64,000 nucleotides of DNA from Heliopora coerulea (lineage: Eukaryota > Cnidaria > Anthozoa > Scleralcyonacea > Helioporidae). The stretch is from the NCBI GenBank assembly GCA_030142905.1, contig JASJOG010000171.1, positions 310,001 through 374,000 of the forward strand, written 5' to 3'. The notes below the pieces were generated by a model that saw only the letters and a list, made by a program, of their open reading frames with translations, searched no databases and was not told the DNA's origin. The position numbers were made by a program, and so were the translations under genes. This document shows positions 11,003 through 22,290 of this stretch, in pieces; position 1 is the stretch's first letter, and the number at the start of each line of letters is the position of its first letter.

Positions 11003-11940
11003 TGTAAGCAAAGTACCAGCTTTACCTCAGCTTCCCGTTTTCATAGTGTCCCTGACATTTTGAGCTGAACATTTTGTACGTTTCATTTTGCGTCGAACGT
11101 TTTGTACATTACGTTTCAAGCCTAAAATTTTGTACGTCACATTTTTTTCTGTCACGCATTATAATAAAATAGTATCTCTTGCGCCCCCCTGTGCCCACTA
11201 AGTAGGGGCTTGATTGGTCCCTATAATACTACTTTGATTTATTTCTATATTTTCCAAAGGTGGATTATCTTAAGCCATATTATTATTATTTATTGCATAT
11301 ACTGTTAATATTGTTAGCTTATAACGCCAACTTAATTAGTTAATATTTATGTTAGGTTATTGATCACACTTGTCATTATTTACCGCCATTCATCCGCTAG
11401 TCCAATCAAAATTCAATGTGTAATTTGAGTATACTCAAGTAAAAACGACTTTTCCGGAGTTACTGGTCGACTTAATAATCTACGCTACCATCTATCTCTA
11501 TCAGTCTATTCTACCTCGAACAAGCAAGCCAGGAGACCAAAGTAAGATCACTGTAATTACTTAGAACATGTATATTGACTAGCGATCGTGATTATCTATG
11601 TTAGAATCGTGCAAATTACTATTGATTCAATGCCAGCATCTAGTTTTGGGCGCGCAGAGTGGATTAATTATGCTTTACTTCATTCTTAGTTCAAACCAAC
11701 ATTATTGAACAACATTATCGAACGACGCTATCGAAATCAACAACAACAACACGATCAACAATATAAAATCTATTAAAAATCCACATCGAATCAACTTCTA
11801 TTACAATATAGATCAACTCGATTCCCTACTCAAGAAATTCTACTGTTGTAAACACTCCAAGTGCTGTGATTATTAAACTTTAAACGATTGATGAAAGTTT
11901 GCGTTTGAATGCCTTTGGATTGCTTGTAACGAATCTTACA
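11003..11940. mobile_element. Solo LTR (938 bp) with 5-bp target duplication
   Basis: The segment starts TGTAAG and ends CTTACA, a perfect 6-bp terminal inversion with the TG...CA ends of an LTR. It is flanked by AATAT at 10998-11002 and AATAT at 11941-11945. There is no coding sequence inside. TTTTGTACGT-like units repeat at 11050-11145, and ATTAAACTTTAAA near 11870 may be a polyadenylation region. This is what remains after recombination between two LTRs of a retrotransposon; a 5-bp duplication fits a gypsy- or BEL-type element. Confidence 0.7.
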
Positions 11941-11945
11941 AATAT

Positions 11946-12207
11946 GAGTTTTAATTTATTTATTCATTAGTTCATTCATTCATTAAATCATTCACTTATT
12001 TATTTGTGTATTTCCTTCTTTCTTTCTTTCTTTCTTTTTTTCTTTAGTTCATTTTTTATATTTTAAATTTTAGGTAGTCTAACTGAATTTATTCTTCTAA
12101 CGCATTTTTGTACTAACTCTCCGTCAAGTAAATATAGGCAGGAAATTTTTCCACAACAACATACTGCAATTAAAACTTGGATATTCTTCTATTACGAACA
12201 ATTCATG
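11946..12207. repeat. Low-complexity TTCATT and TTCT runs
   Basis: Imperfect ATTCATTCATT at 11965-11990 and a TTCT microsatellite at about 12011-12040. No gene. Confidence 0.8.
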
Positions 12208-13092
12208 TCAATGGGTGCCAATGTTTATATTTGAATGTGATCGTTTGAAGGTTCGACAAAAAGCCTCTCGATACGTCCTGTCATTCCATATGTATACAAT
12301 TGGGTTGACAATGAAGTTCATGTTTGCCAGATTTTGTAGTGAATAGCTTATTGTTTTAAGGTGATTATTGGATACTAAGTTACATTTTAAATGAAGTAAA
12401 TCACAAATGCTGAGTATGTTCGAAAAAAGTAAAAAAGGTAAAACAGTAACAATCGTTATAGCAACAATAATTAACAGAAGTATGCATGCCCTTTCATGGT
12501 TATTTAATACAGTCATCAATCTTCGCGTTTCTAGCTGAACTTTCTTGTAGATGTAGATGTTGATTACTATTGTAAGGCAGACAAGAAGTAGGGCGACAAA
12601 AGTTACTGCCATTCTTGCTTTCAAGATACGAAATGTGACGCAGAGAAGACACATTGCGACCCAACCACCCACCATAGCCGAAAGAACTCTTTTAAGTGGC
12701 CAGATTTCAAACCATGTAAAAGGCTTTCTTATAACAACAGCTCGTTCAATTCCCATGAGAAGTACTGCACCAAGAGAAACCAGACTTGAAACATCAGATA
12801 TGAGGGTCACATAAGTCGATACTTGCGAAACATTTTTGAATTCTTGTATAAGATTGGAACAAAATGCACTTACGCCCAGTAACATGTCTGCCAGTGCAAG
12901 ATTTCCGACATGATAGGTCATCCGTTTATTCTTAACTAGATCCCTGTTGGTTGCAAGAACGATCAAAAACGTGGCATTGAGAACGATAGAAAGAGTGGCT
13001 TGGGTAGTCCAAACTCGATCAGGTCCACGGTCGTCGTTTCCTTTGATGTCCACATCAGATTGGGTTGCATTCCTGGTTAAATTTGTAAGCAT
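12208..13092 (-). CDS. Class A GPCR, intronless, complete
   Basis: A single-exon rhodopsin-like receptor of 294 residues from the ATG at 13092; a start at 13233 would add 47. I prefer 13092 because the paralogue at 1-730 starts at the same place and NLT and NAT glycosylation sites follow at once. Landmarks: TM1 SIVLNATFLIVLATN; TM2 NLALADMLLGV; TM3 ending MGIERAVVIRKPF (ERA for DRY); TM5 VNIYIYKKV; TM6 TVLPFLLF (no CWxP); TM7 NFIVNPIVYIWNDRTYREAF (NPxxY kept). No Cys is visible at the top of TM3, so the usual TM3-ECL2 disulfide seems missing, as in melanocortin and cannabinoid receptors. It probably belongs to a cnidarian receptor expansion; the ligand is unknown. Confidence 0.9.
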   Translation of the reverse strand: MLTNLTRNATQSDVDIKGNDDRGPDRVWTTQATLSIVLNATFLIVLATNRDLVKNKRMTYHVGNLALADMLLGVSAFCSNLIQEFKNVSQVSTYVTLISDVSSLVSLGAVLLMGIERAVVIRKPFTWFEIWPLKRVLSAMVGGWVAMCLLCVTFRILKARMAVTFVALLLVCLTIVINIYIYKKVQLETRRLMTVLNNHERACILLLIIVAITIVTVLPFLLFSNILSICDLLHLKCNLVSNNHLKTISYSLQNLANMNFIVNPIVYIWNDRTYREAFCRTFKRSHSNINIGTH

Positions 13093-13233
13093 TTCTTTTT
13101 CTAAATTAAGAGAGAAAAAAAAGTTCCTATCAGTAATTGAGAGGGTAATGCAAACAATTATACACTGAAGTGATATATATATCTTCCTTAAAAGTAGAGT
13201 TGACACAAACTTTGAGATTACCTTCGGTTTCAA

Positions 13234-14227
13234 CTTTCAGGTTACTGTTAATGTTCTTAACCTGCTACAAACGTAGTCTCTATGTTTTTAAAGTTCGTTC
13301 TATCGTATACTGACAAAATATCTGTGAGCCCCAGAACCAAGGATGTAATAACAGATCTTTCTGCTTACCAGAAACTTTCCTGCCAGGTCTTAATTCCTGT
13401 GTTCTTCAGACCGTACCATCTTCTCACTTAAGTCCCGACTGACAAATGCACTATATTTTTATAGTCTTTCTGCTAGTCAAACAGTGCAAAACATAAGTTG
13501 CGTCAAAGAATTCTTATATTAAGAACAATCTTCGAGTAAAGAATCTTTGGCACTGAGTCATCCTGTAGACACATTGACAAGTGGTGAAATGACTATCATC
13601 CAAATCAACATAATCTTTTAACAGTCTCTTTGTTTTGAAGGACTTTTGGATGTTCAATGTCATCCTAATTTTCTGGATACATTATCTAGTTGTTATGACA
13701 TGGAAAGGGAAAATTTGTTTTCAAATAACCTGACGATTATTACACCTTTTACTGTTCATCACCAGAAAACATACCGTCACTAACCATTTCTTACAGAAAG
13801 TGAAATGCTACGAGGTGGGCATAGACAAGTTAAGAGACAACGTCTTTATGTCTGGGATGAGTTCGTTTTCAAGAAACTTTAGGAACGTGAGATCTCAATC
13901 AGTCAGGATCTGGTAGGCTGTACGGATCGTCTATGGACGAACTGCCACTGATTGAGCAAATAAGGCCAAATAATTCATAAAAGAACACTGTCTTCCTCTT
14001 GAAATGTCACTAAATCATTCGTGACCTTGATGTATACTTCCATTAACGACTAAGATTGAGTTTGACACTATAAGACAATTACCTAACACTGACGAATAAA
14101 TTGAGCTTATTCAAGTAATGATTGCAAGGGACAAAATTATTCCGACAAATCGAAATCCTTGAATCGAGAATTTTGCAGCTATTCAAACACACAGGAAGCC
14201 CAACTTCGGTTACAAGATTAGTGTTCC
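13234..14227. other. No gene; short repeat fragment
   Basis: Only a fragment of the foldback family is visible (about 13738-13800, CACCTTTTACTGTTCATCAC). Otherwise unremarkable AT-rich DNA. Confidence 0.6.
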
Positions 14228-14800
14228 TGCTCGCCTAATGTTCGCAGGAACTAACACCAACCTCAAACTCACTAACGCGATAATACATTTATTTTATTGA
14301 GTCGACGTTCAAATCAATTACGCTTTTGTCACGTTCGTTTAAAATATTTGCATAACAGGTGGCATTAATTATCATAGATAATCAACCGTTTACACGAAAA
14401 GGCTTCCATCGGCGCCGATAGACAATCATTAACACTTTTATACTTCTCTTTAAGGAGAACCTGAAAATATCGTTAACTCAAGACAGTTGTCCAGTCTGTT
14501 CTAGACTCAATTTAAGGCTGTATGGAATTCTAACATGTATTTCAAACTGTTAACAAATTTATGTTAACACCATTTTAAAACAATTATCAACTTTCACATC
14601 TCAGGAAAGAAGAAACTGTTTTGCGCTCAAACTGAAAGCGTCGCGATGAAAGCTTTCATGCAGAACTACCGTGTACTGTAAGCTTTGATAGCAAAATAGT
14701 TTTCTTGAGTAAGACGTTAAAGATGAGGTGTGTGTTAGCAAAGTGCTGTGAACTAAAATTGGATCACAGCTTGATATATACGCCATCGTGTCAAAAAAAT
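14228..14800. repeat. Foldback repeat family, copy 2 (one arm plus internal part)
   Basis: Same order of blocks as 18730-19230: an arm with CACCAACCTCAAACTCA, then GACAGTTGTCCAGTCTGTTC, then GTGTGTTAGCAAAGTGCTGT. The opposite arm is missing. A block at 14818-14850 (ACGACGTCAACTTGAACGA) recurs inverted at 18673-18705, so the boundaries may be wider. Confidence 0.65.
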
Positions 14801-14850
14801 AGAGTCCTTAAGATCTACGACGTCAACTTGAACGACGACGTCCTTGAAAC

Positions 14851-15683
14851 ATAAGAATTCTTCGTGCAAAACAAGGAGAATAAATGATTTTTATTCTCCA
14901 TAGCAGTCTCAACACCGTCGTCGTTGTGCGTACAACGTCATCACCTGGACCATTTTCACGTCTAAAGGACGACGTTTACTCGCGGAATGAAAAAAGCTTT
15001 TAATTAAGATTAAAGCCAACCCAAACCTGCATTCGTTCTCGGCAAGAGGTTAGTCACATGAGGGGCAGGGGTTAGCGCCCCCATACTCAGGATACTTGCC
15101 CCGCATTTGCCTCTCCCCCAAATGGAACGGTGGAAAAATTAGTTCAGGATTGATCATTTTATGTCACACATGTAGAAGAAATACATTCTGGAGATGGAAA
15201 CATATCCCTTCGTTTTGTATTAAATTAATTGTTTTATTTGAAAATGTGTAAAGCTAAGCCATTCACCATGTGGCCCTAGGCTGTCTCGGGTTCTTCGCCT
15301 ATTACAGCATTCTAGTTTTATATTTGTATGTAATAGCATTCAAGTGTTATTCTTATGGAAATGATGCTGTTTTGGTTAACCAAAGCAAGCTGAAACCTCA
15401 CATTTAACGAATAAAAATTAACGCAAAGTCAACTTTTTCAGTCCAAGCTAATTCTAAACCAACGCAACTTTAGTAAGATGCCTTTGATTACTATCTGAAA
15501 GGTTTGCGTTTTTGTTTGACGTATAAGTATATTTTTGATATTTCGACTTTATTCAAAAGTAAATTTATTACTACTATAATCTTATTTTTGAACAGCAATG
15601 TTTCTGATGTTGTTGGCAATAATTTGGGGTCAAAATCTGCTAGAGAGAGCCTTATCTACTAGCTGATTTTTGACTCCCTGACG
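14851..15683. other. No supported gene
   Basis: AT-rich; a short inverted repeat around a TTATTCTCC stem at 14875-14905. Nothing else seen. Confidence 0.55.
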
Positions 15684-17694
15684 CAATGGCGGATTACTGA
15701 AATATCTGTAGGCCCTTAGCACAGGGCAATTTTGTGGGCCCTATAGATCCCAGCTAGATTCGCTCTTCTTTTAGGGCATCAACTTTAAATGTCATCGATA
15801 AGATTTTTATGATTACATTATATGTGAGTAGCAATTATATGAATGAATTGGTAAAGTTATACAAAAGTCAAGAACACTCTTAATAAGCAAAACAGTGCCT
15901 ACAGCACTAGTCTTCCCCGAGTCTTCCCCGAGTCACTAATTCCAATTTGTTATTGGCACGAATTTTTAGATCTTGTGCTATTGTTTAAGATTACACGTGG
16001 CCTTGTAGTGGTTAAACCTAGCCTTATACCTAGTGTTCGTAGACCTGGTAGGTACACTAGATCCTTTGCTAATTCTGCAATCATGTATAATGTACCCAAA
16101 TGTAAGACATCAACGTATCAAAGATCATACTTTGTTCGTGCCATTAGAACGTGGAATGCATTGGCTTGTGAGAACGACTTCAGCGGGAACAACCTGAACT
16201 CTTTTAAATCTGTTCTTAAAAGCTATTACCACGCTTCGCTTGAAGCAACTTATGACCCAGACAATCCTAGGACTTTTAAAACCATTTGTTGTAAATGTAA
16301 TATAACGCGCAGTCTTAAATATCCAATTACTTGTTGTTTTTAGGTTTTATTAATTAATATAATGCATGAGCTTGTTATATAGTTTTATAAATCTGGGCCC
16401 GCAGTAATTGGCTTACGCTGTTGCGGTTACCCTACCGTCCTCTAGTCTTAGTAATGTTTGTTTATATATTGTTTATTTATATATATTTTATTGTACTTAC
16501 TTAATTACTGCTTTGTACTATGACGGTGAAGCAATTAAATTACAAATTACAAATTAGTAACACGTACATTAGTGAATATTAGTAATATTACTCATTGGAA
16601 GGTCTGATTACGGCATAATGATGTTCATTCTACAGTTTTACTACGTGTATTTTCTTTATGGCAAAAGAACTAATCATATCATTAACTGGGATCAAACGCA
16701 TCGGCTCCAATCCTATGGACAGGAGTGACAGTGGCAACAAACACGACTGACCCATGGTTGAGCTCTACTAGTCCTTGATATGTTTCAATATGCTCATTTG
16801 ATTATTTTTATAGAAAATACGCAATATAAATATTAAATGTTATTAAATATTAATACGGAGCAAAATAAGTGATCATGCGGAAAAATGTAATGTTTATGCA
16901 TTATCCATTTTCAGTTCATACTGCATTTTACGTCTTTATGGATCGATTTCATGGTAAGCCAAATAGCCAATTCCTATCATCAAGTGAGAGAAGAAAGCCA
17001 ATATGGCCTCCAGATGAATCGGTCAGTGTCAGTCACGGCTCACGGACGTAGTTTTTTCAGTCTCGTTCTTTTTAACATGTTTGTGCATTTTTTTTTGTCA
17101 GGTTAGTTGTTTAAAACATTTATATAAATAATATGATAGTATAATGATAATGAAATACTTAACTCTTTCGATGAAGAGAGCTCTCTCTTTGACGAATAAA
17201 ATTGTCTGGTGTAAGCCAGAGCAAAATAATGGAAGAAAAAAATTAATAATAATAAATAACAGAAAGAATAGAATTAAGAATTCAGTCATTTGGACGTGTT
17301 ATTTGACCATCGATCGAAAGTACAGCGTCCTGTTTTCGTCAAGGTTTGAAAAATCGTAAAGCGTAATGCTTAGTTATTCGGAAATCAGTCTTTCTTTTTT
17401 ATTTCTCTCGGAAATACATTATGAATCCTTATATTCCTTTTAGCTCTGTTTGAACACTCTTGTAGTCTTTCCTTGTTGTAGTTAACCCCGGTCAAAACGC
17501 GTGTAAGACTTGCAACTTATCAAATACGAATCCCTCAATAATAAATGTGTCTGTTCTTAGTAAATAAAAAATATAAAAAAAAAATTTAGCCACTTTAAAA
17601 ATAAAAGATAAAATATAACTACATAAACAAACATCTTAGTGGGCCCCTGGCCTTCGTGGGTCCTTGGCACGTGCCTATAGTGCCTATTTATTAA
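15684..17694. mobile_element. Possible hAT element shell (terminal inverted repeats)
   Basis: CAATGGCGGATTA at the left end and the inverse of CAGTTGCGGATTA at the right end form imperfect terminal inverted repeats. Both are followed inward by related GC-rich sequence (GTAGGCCC, and the inverse of TATAGGCAC). The flanking 8-mers CCCTGACG and CCACTACG are only a weak match for an 8-bp duplication. No transposase is visible inside, and a LINE fragment is nested within. Medium-low confidence. Confidence 0.4.
15936..16556 (+). pseudogene. CR1/L2-like LINE, 5'-truncated 3' end
   Basis: The frame reads PICYWHEFLDLVLLFKITRG, then RPGRYTRS, then VPKCKTSTYQRSYFVRAIRTW. This is the typical post-RT tail of CR1/jockey-like LINEs. 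It ends in a stop at about 16342, a short 3' UTR and a tail of ATTACAAATT repeats (16535-16556) instead of poly(A), which is usual for CR1-type elements. Nearly all of the element (endonuclease and RT) is lost, so it cannot move. Confidence 0.75.
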
Positions 17695-18721
17695 TCCGCA
17701 ACTGCCACTACGGTACAAACCGGGTAGTAAATTTGATCCGAAGGTCCAAATTCAAAGGGGGTCGAAATTGGCTGTTACATCCGGGTATTGTTATGATACC
17801 AGATAGGACTTAATTTTGTTTCGTTGTAAACAAGTCAGCATTTTCAATACAAACACGTTTATTGAAATCAATAGTACGTACACGCAATTGATGTCCTAAT
17901 TTCTTACAAGTTTACGTAAGTTTTGAAGTATACGTAGATTTAAGGTTTCTATTATTCCATGATATTTTTACAGATACAACTGGTAATAAGTACTTGATAT
18001 CATTTAGGGCAAATCAGAGCACTTATCAACTGCTTTGGAATGCATAATGACATAGTATGGAGAACTGTTATATCTGAAAATAGAAGTACCATACGACCAG
18101 TATGTTTCAGTCAATACTATGCAGAATAAAGGTCATAAAAGTGAAGTAAGTTAGGCTTGGTTTAAGTGTTAGTCTCCACAAAGTGTATCGTTACTCAGTT
18201 ACCTTGCTTATTGCAAAGTTAAGCCAACCGATTTTTTAAAAAGTTGATCTGTTGTAATAACTATTTTCCTATGGACCATGGAATTATTTAATTGTAAAGA
18301 AATTTACTTTCTTTTCGGATTGTTTTGTCAAGATTAAATCTCGTTTCTAATAACTTAAAAAATCACATTTCTGTTCACGTTGGTGCGCCCGTGCAGCCAC
18401 AAGGTTCAGCTCGCACTTCTTACTAGGGTCCTGTTTACATGGAGGATGGGTGATCCTCGTAAAGGGGTTACCCTTTCAGGCGAGTCAAGGGATAATAGAC
18501 GTCCGTAGACTGATTGACGTGGGCTAGCAAGCTGACCCGTGTTGAAAGACAACTTGAGCTCGTGTAAAGGGACCTTAGGAGGATTGGAGCGTTTAAGAGT
18601 CCCATATTAATCCGCAACTATCAAACATGGTGGTCAAGAAGTTGTAGTTTCTTTAAATGCCAAAATTTTAAAGGACGTCCTCGTTCAAGTTGACGTCGTA
18701 CATCGAAAGGTCCCTCTAATA
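16557..18721. other. No supported gene
   Basis: Includes the right part of the possible hAT shell up to 17694, then AT-rich DNA. GC-richer text at 18380-18560 has no recognisable coding or tRNA signal. Short open frames only. Confidence 0.55.
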
Positions 18722-19868
18722 CGGTATGGAGAACAAGCCCATTTACACCTTTACTTGTTCATCAGCAGAAAATGTGTTATCATTAACGCTTATTATCTTA
18801 GCGCGAGTATACATTCGTTTAATTGAATCGACATTCATATTTACGCTTTTCTCACGTTCATTGAAAGTTCTTGTATACTATTGGTTGGTATAATTCATTA
18901 CCATAGATACGCAACTATCGTCGTCAAAGGGCACGACCATTAATACCATTCTATTGAAGGAGAACAAAATGTCAATTACTCAAGACAGTTTTCTAGTCTG
19001 TTCTAGGATCGATTTAAGGCCATATCAAATCCTAATATGTATTTCAAGCTGTTAACGAACTAGTGTTAACACCACTTTATGAACAAACATTGACTTTAAT
19101 AATGTAGGACAACAGTATCGTGTACTGTAAGTTTTGGTCGCGAAATATTTTTTTGTGTATAAGACGCGGAAGTTGATGTATGTTAGCAAAGTGCTGTGAA
19201 CTAAAATAACCGTTTAGTAATTTAAAAACGAGACCGCGCTTACTGTACAAAAGAATAAGGAATAAAAGTATCAAAATTCGTAAATAAACCGGTTAACAAG
19301 GATTGAAAAGTAGTAAGTGCGATCAATTAAGACGTCCAACTAAAGGAGGAATGGAATTACTCTATACATAACAGGAAAACGTGATATTTCGATGTCGTGA
19401 GTTAAGAAAGTCCTGAAAATGGCTCAGCAGAGCGATTAATGATAAAGCAGTCATCGACATATCGGCGAAATAAAAGTGGTCTGAACTGTCCAAACGAATT
19501 GAGCTTACTGACGAATATTGATAGGGTTATTCCCTTATCTTTTAAACGTGTCGGGATTCCATGTAACCTTAAGTCAACCCTGCAACAGACTGGACAACTG
19601 TCTTGCGTAATTGAAATTTACTTCTTCCTAATGTATAGTGGAATGGTGTTAATGGCCCTTTGTTAGAGTTATTGAATGCCTTTTGATGCGAATAGTTGCG
19701 TATCTATGCTAAAGAATCTTTTATTCAACGCAAAAATTCCAAATAAAAGTGACAATAGCGTAAATGAATTTCGATTCAAGAAAATGAATATGCTTTCGCG
19801 TTAATGATTTTGAGGTTTGCATAGTATATTTTCTGGTGGTGGACAGTAAAAGATGTACCAGAATTAAA
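18722..19868. repeat. Foldback repeat family, copy 3 (most complete)
   Basis: The left arm (about 18722-19040) is the inverse of the right arm (about 19545-19868). Matching landmarks are GACAGTTTTCTAGTCTGTTC on the left and the inverse of CAGACTGGACAACTGTCTTG on the right. The ~500-base spacer carries blocks also found in copies 1 and 2, such as GTTAGCAAAGTGCTGTGAAC and TTCGATGTCGTGAGTTAAGA. No coding frame of note. The long arms with a constant internal part suggest a large non-autonomous foldback transposon. Confidence 0.7.
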
Positions 19869-20059
19869 CTAGGAACCACCTACTGATTAACAACTCTCGA
19901 ATTTTGATTGACATAGAAATTTTTGAGAAGTTTCCAAATATTGGAATGTTTCCAGACACTCAAGCCTCTAGTTGTGTTCGACGATTGTCACAAGAAAACC
20001 TATAAAAGATTTCTCGACTAGAGTCATTTACTTCCTAAATTTTCACATTACACAGATCT

Positions 20060-20560
20060 GTTGACCAGCTCAGTACTGATTATGGCCAATAATGTTGTCA
20101 TGCAAATGGTTAAGAGCCTAGTTTTTTCGCTCTTTGATTATGTTGACTTTATTTGGGGTGACAAGAATAGCACTGTCCTTATGGGTCATCTTCAAGTTTT
20201 ACATATTAAAGAGGCAAGAGTTATTTTTGGTCTTCATTCACTTCATCCACAGAGGCATTGAGAACCTTAAAATAACCTCCCTTTTTAGTATGAAGGCTTT
20301 TCTATCGTCGCCTTATTATGCACAAATGTTTGAACAATGGTGTTGGATTTGATTTTAATTTTAGATATGTTGTAGATGTTCATAATTACAACACTCGCAA
20401 TCAGCAAAATTTATATTTGCAACGGGTCAGTAAAAATTGAGGAAAACAGTCATTTACCTATCACGGTGGACAAGACTGGAACACTCTACCAAAGGAATTT
20501 CCTGAAACCAATTCGTTTTTATTATTTAAATCTAATCTTGGTAAAGTGTTAACTACTTTT
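20060..20560 (+). pseudogene. LINE 3' end, decayed
   Basis: The frame reads LFDYVDFIWGDKNSTVLMG, then a LQVLHIKEAR block, and after frame changes VHNYNTRNQQNLYLQRVSKN and TYHGGQDWNTLPKEFPETNS. This is the usual C-terminal tail of a CR1/L2-like LINE polymerase (the FDYxxxxWG and YNTRN blocks). Stops at about 20260 and in the RVSKN-stop-G stretch show it is dead. The element seems to end in the AATAAAATAAAAATAAAAAA tail near 20695-20715. Confidence 0.75.
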
Positions 20561-20719
20561 TAGTGTTCGAATTTCATGTTAATTTATTTTTTATTTTTTT
20601 ATTGTTCTCACTTTTTTGTAATAATGATTTTGTTTTTACTTTGTTATTTAAAATCACTGTTGCGAGTGGGCACCTTGATTAAATATTGTTATAATAAAAT
20701 AAAAATAAAAAAGAAGAAA

Positions 20720-21430
20720 CGGAGGAAAACAAAACAATCTTCTGGAAGAATTCCAGTACTGCACATGGAAATATGCATTTGACAATCGCGCATTCACGCT
20801 CACAAACAGGCATGTACCCCTGGAAATAAAAAATCTCCAACGAACGATTAGCTGTTTTAGCTTAATGCTCTGGTGAAGGTATGAGACACTCATGATATAA
20901 AACCAGTCTTGTGACCTTACATTGTATCGATAACTATCCGCAATAGGAATCTTAGAAACAATGGATTTTACTAAGGGAGCATGGACGAATTTTTTTTTTT
21001 GTTTAAGAGTGCACCATGTTCGACTAGATGCACGAGTTGGAGAACAATGTGTGATAAAGGAGGGAGTTGAAATGTAGAGAAATATACATAATTCTTCTTG
21101 ATAAAGCAGAAATCTTTCAATTTAAATCTTATTTTATCCCATTAACTAACGCAACGAATTGCTTAGTGCCCCTCCTATCGCTAAAAGATGGTTTATTAGA
21201 CGTCATAATATTTGCCCGTTGAAACCTAGGTTTTTGAATTTTAACAATGTTTTGGTTTTACGAGTGTCCTCCAAAACAAATTCGATTGCACTGAAAATTC
21301 TGCAATGCATTCAAATTTGGAATAATATAACCTGCTCTAATTTTTTGTAATCACAATTGCCTGGCTAAGCGTACTAGAATTTTTTTGTTTGGTTTTTACG
21401 ATACAATCTGATCCTGGAAATTGTCCCAAT
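20720..21430. other. No supported gene
   Basis: AT-rich, short frames only. Nothing recognised. Confidence 0.55.
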
Positions 21431-21486
21431 ATTTCTTAGTTATTTTGATAATTAAGACCACAGTTTTGATTGAAAGCTTTATTTGC

Positions 21487-21520
21487 GACATGTTTCGTCA
21501 TGTGTTTATTCCTTCATCCG
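21487..21520 (-). ncRNA. Hammerhead-like motif, left foldback arm
   Basis: On the minus strand: CGGATGA (consensus CUGANGA), a possible stem II, then CGAAAC followed by ATGTC. Core position 2 is mutated (G for T) and the 3' side of stem II no longer pairs, so this copy is probably inactive. The stem III region CATG would be very short, as reported for Penelope-like hammerheads. Confidence 0.35.
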
Positions 21521-22175
21521 GCAATTTTTTTATAATGATAGTTGAATAATATTTGATGACGCTAAATTGGTTTGCATCTGCTACGGTGCAATGTATTCCG
21601 AATTAATAAGTATTAAAATTACATCAGTAGAAAGTTAAATGTAAATCATTATTTTTATGAGATAACAGTATTTAATTAACAGAGATTATAAAGATAAGTT
21701 TAAGATAACATGATCCTGTTGTTTTTTTGAGTTCTGGTTTGTTATGTTGAATGTAGTATCCTTCTTTTAAATTGGTATTTGTTTGAGGCAGTGTCCAGAA
21801 TTTTGAAGCAAGTAGAGTTGCAGAGGCTTCTTCAATTATCAGAAGCTTCAAAATGTTTGAATTCTTGAGAATTTCTGTCTACTTGAAAGGACACTGCCTC
21901 AACAAAATACCAACGTAAATTAAAAGGATACTTAATTCAACATAACAAACCGGAACTCAATAAACAACAGGATCATGTTATCTTAAACGTATCTTTATAA
22001 TCTCTGTTAATAAAATACTATTATCTCATAAAAAATTGTGATTTATATTCCACTTTCTATTAATGTAAGTTTAATCCTTATTAATCTGAAATACATTAGG
22101 CTGTTGCAGACGCAACCCATTTAGCGCTATCAAATATTATTCTACTGTCATTATAAAAAATTTGCTTTAAATTGC

Positions 22176-22209
22176 CTGATGAAAGAAAAGGCACATTCCG
22201 AAACATGTC
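22176..22209 (+). ncRNA. Hammerhead-like motif, right foldback arm
   Basis: CTGATGA at 22176-22182, then 17 bases, then CGAAACATGTC at 22199-22209. Core boxes match the hammerhead consensus. The 3' side of stem II (ATTCC) would pair with the GGAAT found in the other arm, but here it faces AGAAA. So the catalytic boxes are kept while the stem has drifted. Confidence 0.4.
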
Positions 22210-22290
22210 ACAAATAAAATTTTCAATCAAAACTGTGGTGTTAATCATCAAAATATTACGCCAATTGATATTACAAAGATTTCTTAGTTA

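Larger units (their letters stand above)
21443..22278. mobile_element. 836-bp foldback element, 12-bp target duplication
   Basis: Arms 21443-21796 and 21889-22278 are inverted repeats with scattered mismatches, around a 92-base spacer that is itself hairpin-prone (GAGGCTTCTTC...GAAGCTTC). The 12-mer ATTTCTTAGTTA occurs exactly at 21431-21442 and 22279-22290, a convincing target-site duplication. Each arm carries a hammerhead-like core near its outer end (21487-21520 minus, 22176-22209 plus). The arms may be inverted terminal repeats of a Penelope-like element with the coding part lost. No ORF. Confidence 0.8.
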
